From the NCBI GenBank assembly GCA_016716405.1, contig JADJWK010000002.1:248001-312000 (forward strand): 64,000 nt of DNA. The letters run 5' to 3'. The stretch comes from Candidatus Melainabacteria bacterium. GTDB lineage: Bacteria > Cyanobacteriota > Vampirovibrionia > Obscuribacterales > Obscuribacteraceae. Position numbers and translations under genes: made by a program. Shown piece after piece: positions 26,660 to 35,134 of the stretch. Every line of letters begins with the position of its first letter. Positions within the stretch are counted from its first letter, which is position 1. A model generated the notes under the pieces. That model worked only from the letters and a program-made list of their open reading frames with translations, searched no databases and had not been told where the DNA came from.

Positions 26660-27541
26660 ATGGCAACAGTAATTGAACTTCCAGTCGATACCTACAAAGG
26701 CCCGGTCGATCCTGACTGGTGTCCCGGTTGCGGCGACTTCGGCGTCCTGAAGTCGGTTCAGGAAGCAGCCGGCAAACTCGGCGTCAAGCCCGAGAATCTC
26801 ATGGTCGTCTCCGGTATCGGATGCTCGTCCAACCTTCCCGGTTTTATCCACGCCTACGGTGTCCACAGCCTTCACGGCCGCTCGGTTCCGGTAGCCACCG
26901 GCGCCCACCTGGCCAACACCGACATGAAAACGGTCATCACCGGCGGTGACGGCGACGGATACGGCATCGGTCTTGGTCACCTGATCCATGCCATGCGCCG
27001 TAACCTAGATGTCACCTATGTGGTCATGGACAACCAGATCTACGGTCTCACCACCGGTCAGGCTTCGCCCACCACCACCAAGGGTCACAAGACCAAGTCG
27101 ACCCCGGCAGGCAATATCGAGTCCCCGCTCAACCCGCTGGCTCTAGCCATCACCTCGGGCGCCACCTATGTCGCCCGTGGTTTTTCCGGCGAGCAGAAGC
27201 ACCTGGCCGACACCATCGCAGGCGGTATCGCCCACAAAGGCTTCGCCCTCATCGATGTGTTCAGCCCCTGTGTCACCTATAACAAGATCAATACCTATCC
27301 CTGGTTCAAAGAGCGCGTCTACAAGCTCGAGGACAGCGGCTGGGATCCCTCCGCCGACTATTACAAGTCGCTGGAGAAATCCTTCGAGTGGGGCGACAAG
27401 ATTCCCCTGGGAGTGATCTACAAGCACGAGATGGACACCTACGAAGACCTGGAGCCGGCTCTCAAGAAAGGCGCCCTTGTCAAGCAGTCTCTGGAGATAG
27501 ACAAGAAAGTCTTCAACAGCTTTATCGAAGAGCTGATATAG
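26660..27541 (+). CDS. korB: 2-oxoacid:acceptor oxidoreductase, beta (TPP) subunit
   Basis: 293 aa from ATG 26660, with AGGGGAT about 8 nt upstream; the frame runs back to 26588 inside korA, but the fold starts here. The iron-sulfur and TPP marks are present: DWCPGCGDFG near the N-terminus, GIGCSSN, and the TPP-metal motif GDGDGYGIGLGH...VVMDNQIYGLT. The LHGRSVPVATGAHLAN stretch is typical of KGOR beta. It binds thiamine diphosphate and one [4Fe-4S] cluster, and works with KorA in the cytosol. Confidence 0.95.
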   Translation: MATVIELPVDTYKGPVDPDWCPGCGDFGVLKSVQEAAGKLGVKPENLMVVSGIGCSSNLPGFIHAYGVHSLHGRSVPVATGAHLANTDMKTVITGGDGDGYGIGLGHLIHAMRRNLDVTYVVMDNQIYGLTTGQASPTTTKGHKTKSTPAGNIESPLNPLALAITSGATYVARGFSGEQKHLADTIAGGIAHKGFALIDVFSPCVTYNKINTYPWFKERVYKLEDSGWDPSADYYKSLEKSFEWGDKIPLGVIYKHEMDTYEDLEPALKKGALVKQSLEIDKKVFNSFIEELI

Positions 27542-27610
27542 ACAAGCGATATTGTCAAATCCGTCGGGAAATGCGATTCTTGCTGCTGGGAAATATCCAG
27601 GAGATATCCA

Positions 27611-27931
27611 GTGTTCGGCAATTACTTGACTCTCAAGCGTAACCCTGAAGCAGCGCCTGTTACCAGGCAACAGATCGATACTCTCAAGCTGAAGACCATC
27701 AGCGCCGACCAGGCGAAAAGACCTCTTGGCCGGAAAGTCAGCGATATAGGTCGCGAGCTCCTTCATTACTTCACTTACAGAGCAGGCAGCATGAAGAGCC
27801 AGTGCCGCATGTACGGGCACATCCTTCCCCATGCCCCGCGTCCGGCTGGAGAGCAGCAGTATTGCGGGGAATGCGGCGAGTTCATCCGCGATCCAAGAGA
27901 CCTGCGCAAGGCCGTATCCCGCTATCAATAA
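27611..27931 (+). CDS. Small Cys-containing protein of unknown function
   Basis: 106 aa from GTG 27611, with AGGAG 7 nt upstream, 69 bp after korB on the same strand. The N-terminal half is Lys/Arg rich (TLKRNPEAAPVTRQQ). The C-terminal half has a Cys-His set, SQC...YGHILPH...QYCGECGEF, that could hold one zinc. No signal peptide. Position suggests co-transcription with korAB, but no function can be assigned. Ends 3 bp from the convergent cupin gene. Confidence 0.65.
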   Translation: MFGNYLTLKRNPEAAPVTRQQIDTLKLKTISADQAKRPLGRKVSDIGRELLHYFTYRAGSMKSQCRMYGHILPHAPRPAGEQQYCGECGEFIRDPRDLRKAVSRYQ

Positions 27932-27934
27932 ATT

Positions 27935-28420
27935 CTAGGGCTTTCTGGTGAGCGCCCGGAGAAGGTCTTCTCGCTGCGGATAGAGCGAGAGCAGCTCGGT
28001 AAGGGAGCCTTCCTCGAAGTCGGCGAAGTCGAAGCCCGGTGCCATAGTGGTGCCCAGAAGCGCATAGCCGCCTCCCGGCACCAGGCGGGAGCCCTGGTAG
28101 ACACCTTTCTCCACCAGGTGTTGCAGTCTCTGCCCGGCTTCCAGATCACTGCCCAGATAGTGGACCCTGGACGAGCCGTCCGGAAAGCAGTTGAGCATCT
28201 CGACGGGATCGCCAAGATAAAAGTGATAGACCTCGTCATTGAGGAGTCTGTGCATAGTCGAGAAAGTGTCCGGGGTGAGCAGATAATATATGGCTGTGCC
28301 CCAGGGGCGGCTCAGGCCTTCGATGTTCTCGCTTCGGTAGGTCTCGGCGAAGAAACCCCCTTCCGGATGGGGCTCGAGAGCAAGCAGCTCTATCAGCCGC
28401 TCCAGGTCGATAGCGGTCAT
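27935..28420 (-). CDS. DUF985-family cupin protein
   Basis: 161 aa. HPEGGFFAETYRS near residue 18 is the signature of the DUF985 cupin family, followed by TAIYYLL, EVYHFYLGDP and GSRLVPGGGYALLGTTMAPGF. A single-domain beta-barrel protein, cytosolic. The family's substrate is not established to my knowledge; related cupins bind sugars or metals. The gene starts 4 bp after the LCP stop, with GGAG 8 nt before its ATG, so the two form an operon. Confidence 0.88.
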   Translation of the reverse strand: MTAIDLERLIELLALEPHPEGGFFAETYRSENIEGLSRPWGTAIYYLLTPDTFSTMHRLLNDEVYHFYLGDPVEMLNCFPDGSSRVHYLGSDLEAGQRLQHLVEKGVYQGSRLVPGGGYALLGTTMAPGFDFADFEEGSLTELLSLYPQREDLLRALTRKP

Positions 28421-28424
28421 GACT

Positions 28425-29933
28425 TCAGCTCCGGGGGGCGTTCCTGTGGAAGGGCCGGGTGGTCTTCACCTCGCCTCGCACTATGTCGTTCATCCGGTAA
28501 TCCAGGGCTGCCTGCTCCCGGGTCTCGGGTAGAAGAGGCGCGGTCTCGGGAGTGAGCTGGATGGTCATGTCATAACGGCAGCGAGAGCTCGGATTGAGGA
28601 CGATAGCCCAGGAATCGAGAGCCGGGAAATTCTGCTTGAGCTTGCTGGTCAGCGAGTCGTCGGCGCGGAAGCTGTTGAGCACGATCTGCTCGTGCTGGCA
28701 GTCTCCTTCTTTGCACCGGATCAGATTGCGGACTCTATAGCCGGAATAGATGAGGGTCTGCTGGAAGTCCCGGGCGGTCTGCTCCTGTCCCCGGGGATAG
28801 CGGATCAACACCGAATAAGGCCGGTCGCTGGCATAGGATGATGTCCAGGAATCCTCCAGAGTCTCGTTGAGATTATCGTGGCTGTATGCAGCCAGCTGCT
28901 CGCTGTCGCTCACCCCGGGGTCGTTCTCCATGCCGGCATAGACAGTATTGGCGGCGATGGTGGAGACAGAGGGGCTGGTGCCGGTAAGGCGTTGCAGGAC
29001 AAGAGCGGTCGCCTCCGGATCCGGCAACCAGTAACTGCCACCGTGGATAGTGGCGGCTTCACCGGGCAGAGTGGCGGTTTTCACCGATTTCTCCGAGACC
29101 TCTTTGGCGAACTTGAACACCGCCGCCATGTCATTCAGGGACATGTCGGTGACCACGTATTCGCTGGTGAATTTCAAAAGATTGGGGAGTCTCAGGACGA
29201 AAGCGGGATCTCTGAGCTTCGCCTGGGCCTGACGCAAAAACCACTGCTGGCGCTGGATCCGGCCGATGTCTCCCTGCTGGTCGTGGCGGAAGCGCAGATA
29301 TTGCTCCACTTGCTCGGCGGAAAGCTCTTGCAGACCGGGCTCCAGATCGATGTTGAGACCGGAGGCGCGATCGCGGTAGCGCATCTTTTTCTCTACCATT
29401 ACTTTGATCGGACCGACGAATTCGCATACTTCTTTGATGCCGACCGTATCGATCACTACATAATGGTCGATGGGGACGTTGAATGCCTGCTCGACCGTCC
29501 TCACCGCCAGCTCGGGACCGCCCAGAGCGTGAGCCGAGTTGATCTTCTCGACTCCATGATGATCGGCAATCCGAACCCGGCTGTCCCGGGGAATCGAGAC
29601 CAGACCCACCAGACCCGAAATGGGATCGAGACTGGCGATGATCATCGTGTCCGAGCGAGTGTTCTCGAAACGTTTGGTATTCCTGCCGTTGCTGTCCACA
29701 CCCATGAGCAGGATATTGGTTCTCTTAGCGAGGCTGGGCAGGACGTCGACTTTTTTGACGTCGAGCATCTTCAGAGAGGGCTCTACCTTTATATTCTCGG
29801 CCAGCCTGGCGATTCTCTCGCCGCGGTCGTGATCCAGCATCCAGCTGAGCGAAAGCCCGATTCCGATGCCTACGAAGGCGGCAAGCAGGGCTTGCCAGCT
29901 GCTGGGCATGTTTTTCCTGGGTTCCTGGTCCAT
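28425..29933 (-). CDS. LytR-CpsA-Psr (LCP) family cell-wall glycopolymer transferase
   Basis: 502 aa, AAGG 7 nt before the ATG. A membrane anchor spans about residues 13-33 (ALLAAFVGIGIGLSLSWML). The LCP domain follows at about 70-235 with NILLMGVDSNGR, TRSDTMIIASLDP, SIPRDSRVRI, KINSAHALGG and the Arg-rich LRFRHD...DIGRIQRQQ. A C-terminal LytR_C-like part ends the protein (YSVLIRYP, IYSGYRV). LCP enzymes move lipid-linked glycans onto peptidoglycan outside the membrane. Operon with the cupin downstream. Confidence 0.9.
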   Translation of the reverse strand: MDQEPRKNMPSSWQALLAAFVGIGIGLSLSWMLDHDRGERIARLAENIKVEPSLKMLDVKKVDVLPSLAKRTNILLMGVDSNGRNTKRFENTRSDTMIIASLDPISGLVGLVSIPRDSRVRIADHHGVEKINSAHALGGPELAVRTVEQAFNVPIDHYVVIDTVGIKEVCEFVGPIKVMVEKKMRYRDRASGLNIDLEPGLQELSAEQVEQYLRFRHDQQGDIGRIQRQQWFLRQAQAKLRDPAFVLRLPNLLKFTSEYVVTDMSLNDMAAVFKFAKEVSEKSVKTATLPGEAATIHGGSYWLPDPEATALVLQRLTGTSPSVSTIAANTVYAGMENDPGVSDSEQLAAYSHDNLNETLEDSWTSSYASDRPYSVLIRYPRGQEQTARDFQQTLIYSGYRVRNLIRCKEGDCQHEQIVLNSFRADDSLTSKLKQNFPALDSWAIVLNPSSRCRYDMTIQLTPETAPLLPETREQAALDYRMNDIVRGEVKTTRPFHRNAPRS

Positions 29934-30069
29934 GGACGTGCCTTGTGTCTGTTGAACAACCTGTTTACAACCCCGACAAGGTAATCATACCGAGTGGCCT
30001 ATTAGCTATACTGTTGATCGCATTAGAATTCAACGAGTTTTTACGCGCCCTTTGCATAGGAGCTGACAA

Positions 30070-30732
30070 GTGCTACTTTTCCTCGATACCGCCAATATAG
30101 ATGAGATTACCGAGATCGCCGCCTGGGGAGTGCTTGACGGCGTCACCACCAACCCCAGCCTGGTGGGCAAGGAAGGCAAGGATTTCAAGACCATAGTCCA
30201 GGAAATTTGCAAAATCGTTCCGGGACCGGTATCGGCTGAGGTCACCTCGGAAGATCCCGATGAGATGGTCGCTCAGGGGCGCGATATTGCCAAGTGGGCG
30301 GATAATGTCATAGTCAAGTGCCCCCTGACGCCTGCCGGTCTCTCCGCCACCTCCCGGCTGGCGAAAGAGGGCATCAGGGTGAATGTCACTCTCTGTTTCT
30401 CGGTCAACCAGGCTCTCCTGGCCGCCAGGGCCGGTGCTTATTTCGTCAGCCCATTCGTCGGCCGCCTGGACGACATCAACGAGGACGGTTGCGGCCTGGT
30501 GGAGAGCATCGCCGAGATGTACGAGGTCCAGGGGTTCGAGACCATGGTCCTGGCCGCCAGCCTGCGGACTCCTCAGCATGTGATGCGCAGCGCCATGGCC
30601 GGCGCGGACATTGCCACTATGCCTTATAAAGTATTCAAGCAACTGGTCACTCACCCGCTCACCGATGCCGGCCTGGAGAAGTTCATGGCTGATTGGAAGA
30701 AGGCTGAGGGGGCCCTGGCTGCTAAGGCCTGA
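30070..30732 (+). CDS. Small transaldolase / fructose-6-phosphate aldolase family
   Basis: 220 aa from GTG 30070, AGGAG at 30057-30061. A single TIM barrel with the family marks FLDTANIDEI, GVTTNPSLV, the Schiff-base Lys83 in VIVKCPLT, NVTLCFS and YFVSPFVGRLDD. This is the 210-220-residue transaldolase subclass. It transfers a dihydroxyacetone unit in the pentose phosphate pathway, or acts as an F6P aldolase; the two cannot be told apart safely here. A TATACT at 30007-30012 is a possible -10 element in the divergent gap with the LCP gene. Confidence 0.92.
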   Translation: MLLFLDTANIDEITEIAAWGVLDGVTTNPSLVGKEGKDFKTIVQEICKIVPGPVSAEVTSEDPDEMVAQGRDIAKWADNVIVKCPLTPAGLSATSRLAKEGIRVNVTLCFSVNQALLAARAGAYFVSPFVGRLDDINEDGCGLVESIAEMYEVQGFETMVLAASLRTPQHVMRSAMAGADIATMPYKVFKQLVTHPLTDAGLEKFMADWKKAEGALAAKA

Positions 30733-30834
30733 CAAAGTCAGGTATATTACGGTTAGGACTGGGTCCGGTCCCTTTACTGGCCTGGCTCGGCCAGTCTCAG
30801 AAGTCAGGATCAAAAGTCAGGATCACGTCAAGGC

Positions 30835-32103
30835 ATGCCCGCAAAGAGCACCGTCGAGGAAAGCATTGTACGCGGACCCAGTGGGTTCCTCGAGTTCAAC
30901 GGGAACATGCTGGTGGTGGATTTCGGGCGGATTTACGAAGGCACGACTCCCCTGGGCGTCATCTATGACGACGGCTACCTCCAGAACACCACCGGTCTGC
31001 TCGGGGACGTGAAACAACTGCGTCCGATCGAGACTCTCTCGGGCTGCGTCTTCCGGGGGATCGATTCGAACGGCATGGAGCTTACCCTGCCGCTTGGTCC
31101 CCCCGGCCCCACCGGCTCTCTCAAGTACAACAGTGTCCTCTACCATGTGATCAACGGCCGGATTGCCGCACCGGATCACGCCCTGGTGGGACTTTTCGAC
31201 GACCATGGCAATATCACTCTGCGCGATGCCGTGCACAAGGTGCCCAGTCGCAAGCTCGACGAGACCAGCCAGCTCAATACCATATTCGACGGCAAGAAGA
31301 GCGACGGCGAAGCCTGGCATCACGAGTGGTTCCGCCCTCTGGTGAGGAAGGACAAGGTCTACTCGGACGCCGAGATCATCCGTTATTTCATGGATTACGA
31401 CAAGCTCAAGACCCAGCAGAAGAAGTATCTCTTCGAGAACCTCAAGATCTGGTCGGCTTCTGGAATACTGCAGGTGGTGCGCAAGCAGGAGGGTGACTGC
31501 GCCCTGGGCAACGTCAAGCACGGCGCTGCCGGGCAGACCGGGGTGCGTACCGGCAATGTCACTCTGGACAAAGAAGAGTTCAACCGGGACATCGAGCTCT
31601 ATTACAAGCATGGACCCTTCGCGGTGGTGCATACGAAGTATAAGCCCCTCTGCGAAGTCAGGGTCAATCTGGTGGTGGCTCACGAGTTCGGTCATCAGGT
31701 GGAGTTCGTTCTTTCTCAGGCCACACAAGATCGTGTCAAAGATCTCTACCGTCGACTGCGAGAAGGCTGCGATCGCCGTCATCCTCTGCCGGAAGAATAT
31801 CCGGGAGCTTCCGAGCTACTACCCCAGCAGAACATAATGCAGCGTGTCTTCATATCCGGTTATGCACGATCTTCTTTCCACGAATACTGGGCCGAGTCCG
31901 TGGCCGCCTTTACAGTCAAAGGGAGCCGGGAATTTCTCAAGAAGCTTGATCCGGCTGTTTATTCGATCCTGCATGATGTTTTTTTCCAGCCTCACAAAGT
32001 CCTCCGTCCCAATCTGCAGGAGTCTATCCTGCAACTGCAAGCCAGTCTCAGAGCCGGCGGCGAGTTCGATGACGACCTCCTGGAGCGGGATGACCCGGTA
32101 TGA
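30835..32103 (+). CDS. Putative zinc metallopeptidase, gluzincin / lethal-factor-like, no signal peptide
   Basis: 422 aa. Residues 1-130 look beta rich and contain two similar segments (FLEFNGNML...GRIYE and SLKYNSVLY...GRIAA). The C-terminal half has a zinc site HEFGH (His283, Glu284, His287), then EYWAES (Glu350, Glu354) about 67 residues later, as in anthrax-lethal-factor-type peptidases where ExxxE supplies the third ligand. No signal peptide or TM helix is visible, so it may act in the cytosol or leave by another route. It overlaps the next gene by ATGA. Peptidase activity is inferred from motifs. Confidence 0.65.
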   Translation: MPAKSTVEESIVRGPSGFLEFNGNMLVVDFGRIYEGTTPLGVIYDDGYLQNTTGLLGDVKQLRPIETLSGCVFRGIDSNGMELTLPLGPPGPTGSLKYNSVLYHVINGRIAAPDHALVGLFDDHGNITLRDAVHKVPSRKLDETSQLNTIFDGKKSDGEAWHHEWFRPLVRKDKVYSDAEIIRYFMDYDKLKTQQKKYLFENLKIWSASGILQVVRKQEGDCALGNVKHGAAGQTGVRTGNVTLDKEEFNRDIELYYKHGPFAVVHTKYKPLCEVRVNLVVAHEFGHQVEFVLSQATQDRVKDLYRRLREGCDRRHPLPEEYPGASELLPQQNIMQRVFISGYARSSFHEYWAESVAAFTVKGSREFLKKLDPAVYSILHDVFFQPHKVLRPNLQESILQLQASLRAGGEFDDDLLERDDPV

Positions 32104-34109
32104 AGATGAGTGCGCGCTCTTTACGAGTCGGATACTTGATAAGAGCCTTCCCGGCAATGAGTTTGCTTGCCCTGATTCCCCTTTTTTCCATTGCTATGGC
32201 GTTGCCGGCGCGTGCCGAGTCGCCGGAGCTCAAACCGGTCTTGAAAGCCATCGATCCTTCCCAGGCCCAAATGGATACGGTGCAAGAGCCGGCGCCGGCG
32301 CCAGCTGCGGATCTCAGCAGACCGCCGGTCTATTCTCCGCCTCCCGGTGGCTATGCCCCCGCCGGCGGTGGCGGCTATCAAACGCCCCAGTATCAATCTC
32401 CGCCTCCATCTCCGCCTCCATCTCCGCCTCCATCTCCGCCTCAATATCAGCCGCCACCACAACAGTATCAGGCTCCGCCGCCTCAGAATCAGGCGCCCCC
32501 TTCTAATTCCAATTCTGATGATGCGGACTTGTGGCAGCGATTCAACGAATACAGCAGCAAACAAGATCAATACAGGCAGCAGACTCAATATGCGCAGCCA
32601 CCGCAATATGCGCAGCCCCCGCAGTATTCGCAGCCCCCGCAGTATGCGCAGCCCCCGCAGTATGGGCAGCCCCCGCAGTACTCGCAGCCCCCGCAGTACT
32701 CGCAGCCCCCGCAGTACTCGCAGCCCCCGCAGTATTCGCAGCCCCCTCAGTATTCGCAGCCCCCTCAGTATGCGCAGCCCCCGCAGTACTCGCAGCCCCC
32801 GCAGTACTCGCAGCCCCCGCAGTACTCGCAGCCCCCGCAGTATGCGCAGCCCCCGCAGCCCCCGCAATATTCGCAGCAGCCGGCCTATAAGCCGCCTGCC
32901 TATGGCGGCGGTGCCCCCGGGGCTTCTTATGGCGGCTCCGCCCCGGGCTATGGCGGCTCCGCCCCGGGCTATGGCGGCTCGCCTCCGGCCGCCTCGGGTA
33001 ACTTTCCCAGTCCCGACATGATCCCTGAGTTCGGCAAGCCTCTTCCCGCACCGGCTTCCAATCGAGGGTCCGGCGGTCAGGCATGGACAGGCGGAGCCAG
33101 CGGTCCTGCGGCACGCGGTGGCGGGTCGGATGAGGAGCGAGTGAGTCGGCTCGAGCAGACGGCATTCGGCTCCACTTATCCTGAGCACGATGTGGCGGAC
33201 CGGGTCGATCATCTGGAGAAGGAGGTATTCGGCAGCAGGGGAACAGGCAATCTGAAAGAGCGGATCGTTCGCCTGGAGAAGCGTCTCACCGGGGGAAGCG
33301 CTTTTGGTAACGGCGCTTTCGGAGGATCGCAATCCGCTGACAGGCCGGAGCGCGCTCGCCTTGCTCGAGCAAGCTCCGCTCCGGTAGGTCAGGTCTTTCC
33401 CGAGGGAAACAAGGCTGATACCAGAAGCGGTGCCGCTCCCGATAAGGGCGCCCCGGCGGAGCTCAGCCATGAGCCGCAACTTTCGTATAAGACGGCCGCC
33501 GAGGTGGTGGAGTCGCTTCCTTACGACAAGAAAGCCGGTGATTATCTCAAAGAGCTCCATCTCTTCGAGGGGGACCGGGCCGCTCGCTGGGACAGCTTTC
33601 CTGTCAGGGTGAGGTTTCCTGAATCGAGCCCCGATGTCTGGAGAGAATCGCTCCAGGAGGGGGTGGATCTCTGGGGGCAGTATATTCCTCTGCGGGTCGC
33701 CAGGCGTAACGAATCAGCCGATATCGAGGTCTCATGGGTCAATCATCTTGTCCCGCGGGTCCTGGGCGTTACCCGGCTGACAGTCTTCGGCGGGCGTATG
33801 AAAGTGAATATCTATCTTCTTCGCCCGAGCTATTACCAGCCCGGAGTCTCCGAAAGGTCCCTTGTAGGGGTGATCGAGCACGAGCTCGGGCATGCTCTTG
33901 GTATCTTCGGGCACAGCCGCGAGAAAGGCGACACTATGTACGAGTTCGTCATTCTTCCGGGCAAGGGTGGCAAGCTTTCTCAAACCAGGTTCGGCAGCCT
34001 ATCGTCAAGAGACGTTAACACTTTGAAGCGGATCTACGAAAAGAAGCCGCTGCCTGACGGGTTTTCCACCAGCAACCCGATGGAGTGGAGCTCCGCCGCC
34101 TTAAATTAG
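32100..34109 (+). CDS. Secreted matrixin-like metallopeptidase with Pro/Gln repeat region
   Basis: 669 aa; ATG overlaps the stop of the previous gene. A signal peptide ends near residue 39 (ALPARAES). Residues 70-260 are Pro/Gln/Tyr rich, with SPPP runs and 15 QYxQPP units. Residues 345-400 carry SRLEQTAFG...RVDHLEKEVFG...RIVRLEKRLTG, the module also found in the CAP protein. The catalytic part has the metzincin site HELGHALGIFGH (His594, Glu595, His598, His604) and a Met-turn DTMYEF (Met613). It should be an active extracytoplasmic zinc endopeptidase, perhaps held in the cell wall by its repeats. Confidence 0.82.
   Translation: MKMSARSLRVGYLIRAFPAMSLLALIPLFSIAMALPARAESPELKPVLKAIDPSQAQMDTVQEPAPAPAADLSRPPVYSPPPGGYAPAGGGGYQTPQYQSPPPSPPPSPPPSPPQYQPPPQQYQAPPPQNQAPPSNSNSDDADLWQRFNEYSSKQDQYRQQTQYAQPPQYAQPPQYSQPPQYAQPPQYGQPPQYSQPPQYSQPPQYSQPPQYSQPPQYSQPPQYAQPPQYSQPPQYSQPPQYSQPPQYAQPPQPPQYSQQPAYKPPAYGGGAPGASYGGSAPGYGGSAPGYGGSPPAASGNFPSPDMIPEFGKPLPAPASNRGSGGQAWTGGASGPAARGGGSDEERVSRLEQTAFGSTYPEHDVADRVDHLEKEVFGSRGTGNLKERIVRLEKRLTGGSAFGNGAFGGSQSADRPERARLARASSAPVGQVFPEGNKADTRSGAAPDKGAPAELSHEPQLSYKTAAEVVESLPYDKKAGDYLKELHLFEGDRAARWDSFPVRVRFPESSPDVWRESLQEGVDLWGQYIPLRVARRNESADIEVSWVNHLVPRVLGVTRLTVFGGRMKVNIYLLRPSYYQPGVSERSLVGVIEHELGHALGIFGHSREKGDTMYEFVILPGKGGKLSQTRFGSLSSRDVNTLKRIYEKKPLPDGFSTSNPMEWSSAALN
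32586..32855 (+). repeat. Fifteen 18-bp repeats encoding QYxQPP
   Basis: Units of the form CAG-TAY-NCG-CAG-CCC-CCG run without interruption from 32586 to 32855; x is Ser nine times, Ala five times and Gly once. A degenerate unit follows to about 32880. Near identity at the DNA level suggests recent slippage expansion and copy-number variation between strains. Confidence 0.92.
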
Positions 34110-34173
34110 CGTTTGTTAGAGATAAATCAGCCATCTCGTTGGACAATGTCTTCTATATACGAGAGGTATGACA

Positions 34174-35034
34174 ATGGCAGCTACAGTTAGAGAAGTCACT
34201 ATCGCCCACAGCCCGGACTCGGACGACGCGTTCATGTTCTACGGGCTGGCAAAAGATCGGCTCGATACGCGCGGGCTCACCATTCATCAGGTTCTCAAAG
34301 ATATTCAGAGGCTCAACAAGGATGCCATGGAAGGACGCTACGAAGTATCCGCCATCTCCTTTGCTGCCTATCCTTATGTCAGCGACCGCTACAAGCTCAT
34401 GCCGTGCGGCGCCAGCATGGGAGACGACTACGGTCCGATTCTCGTAGCCCGGGAAAAGCTCAGCAGCGAAGACCTGAAGAAAGCCAGGATCGCCATCCCC
34501 GGCAAGCTGACAACCGCCTATCTCACCCTGAGGCTCTATCAGGACGGTCTTGATGTGCATGAAGAGCCGTTCGACCAGATCATCGACATGGTGGCGGAGG
34601 GCAAATATGATGCCGGTCTCCTCATCCATGAAGGACAGCTTACATATGACAGGCTGGGTCTCAAGAAGATCGTGGATCTCGGTGAATGGTGGAAAGAGCT
34701 CACCGGTCTTCCGCTTCCTCTGGGCGGCAACGTCGTCCGCAAGGATCTCGGGGAAGAGATGATTCACACCCTCACCAGCCTCCTCAAAGAGTCCATCCAG
34801 TTTTCTCTGGACAACCGCAAGGACGCCCTGGAGTATGCCCTGACCTTCGCCCGGGATATGCCGGAGGAGCTGGCAGACAAGTTCGTGGGCATGTATGTGA
34901 ACGAGCTTACCGTCGACTACGGCGAAGCCGGTATGAAAGCGGTTCGCAAGCTTTTCGCCATGGCTAATGAGAAAGGGATCTATCCGGATGAGGTGGTTCC
35001 CGAGTTCGTGGTTCTGGAGAAAGCAACGGTCTGA
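34174..35034 (+). CDS. MqnA/MqnD/SBP-family protein, possibly 1,4-dihydroxy-6-naphthoate synthase
   Basis: 286 aa from ATG 34174, which has GAGAGG 7 nt upstream; ATG 34168 is too close to it. A periplasmic-binding-protein fold without a signal peptide. HSPDSDDAFMFYGLA is the N-terminal motif of the family. Further marks are VSAISFAAYPYV, CGASMGDDYGPILVAR, IAIPGKLTTAYLTLR and GLLIHEGQLTY. MqnD acts late in the futalosine route to menaquinone; MqnA-like and solute-binding relatives share the fold. No other mqn gene is nearby. Confidence 0.72.
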   Translation: MAATVREVTIAHSPDSDDAFMFYGLAKDRLDTRGLTIHQVLKDIQRLNKDAMEGRYEVSAISFAAYPYVSDRYKLMPCGASMGDDYGPILVAREKLSSEDLKKARIAIPGKLTTAYLTLRLYQDGLDVHEEPFDQIIDMVAEGKYDAGLLIHEGQLTYDRLGLKKIVDLGEWWKELTGLPLPLGGNVVRKDLGEEMIHTLTSLLKESIQFSLDNRKDALEYALTFARDMPEELADKFVGMYVNELTVDYGEAGMKAVRKLFAMANEKGIYPDEVVPEFVVLEKATV

Positions 35035-35134
35035 ATCCGTTGTCAAGAAATTCAGGATTTACCCCAGGGACTTGTCGAGCCCCGGGCCTTAATATGGTCA
35101 GGCTGATTTAGTACCGATCATATTTACTTTACGG

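Noticed and set aside
32121..33560. 479-codon antisense frame of LRG/RGL repeats over the QYxQPP region
   Set aside because: Repeats on one strand always give repeats on the other; the plus frame has a signal peptide and a zinc site.
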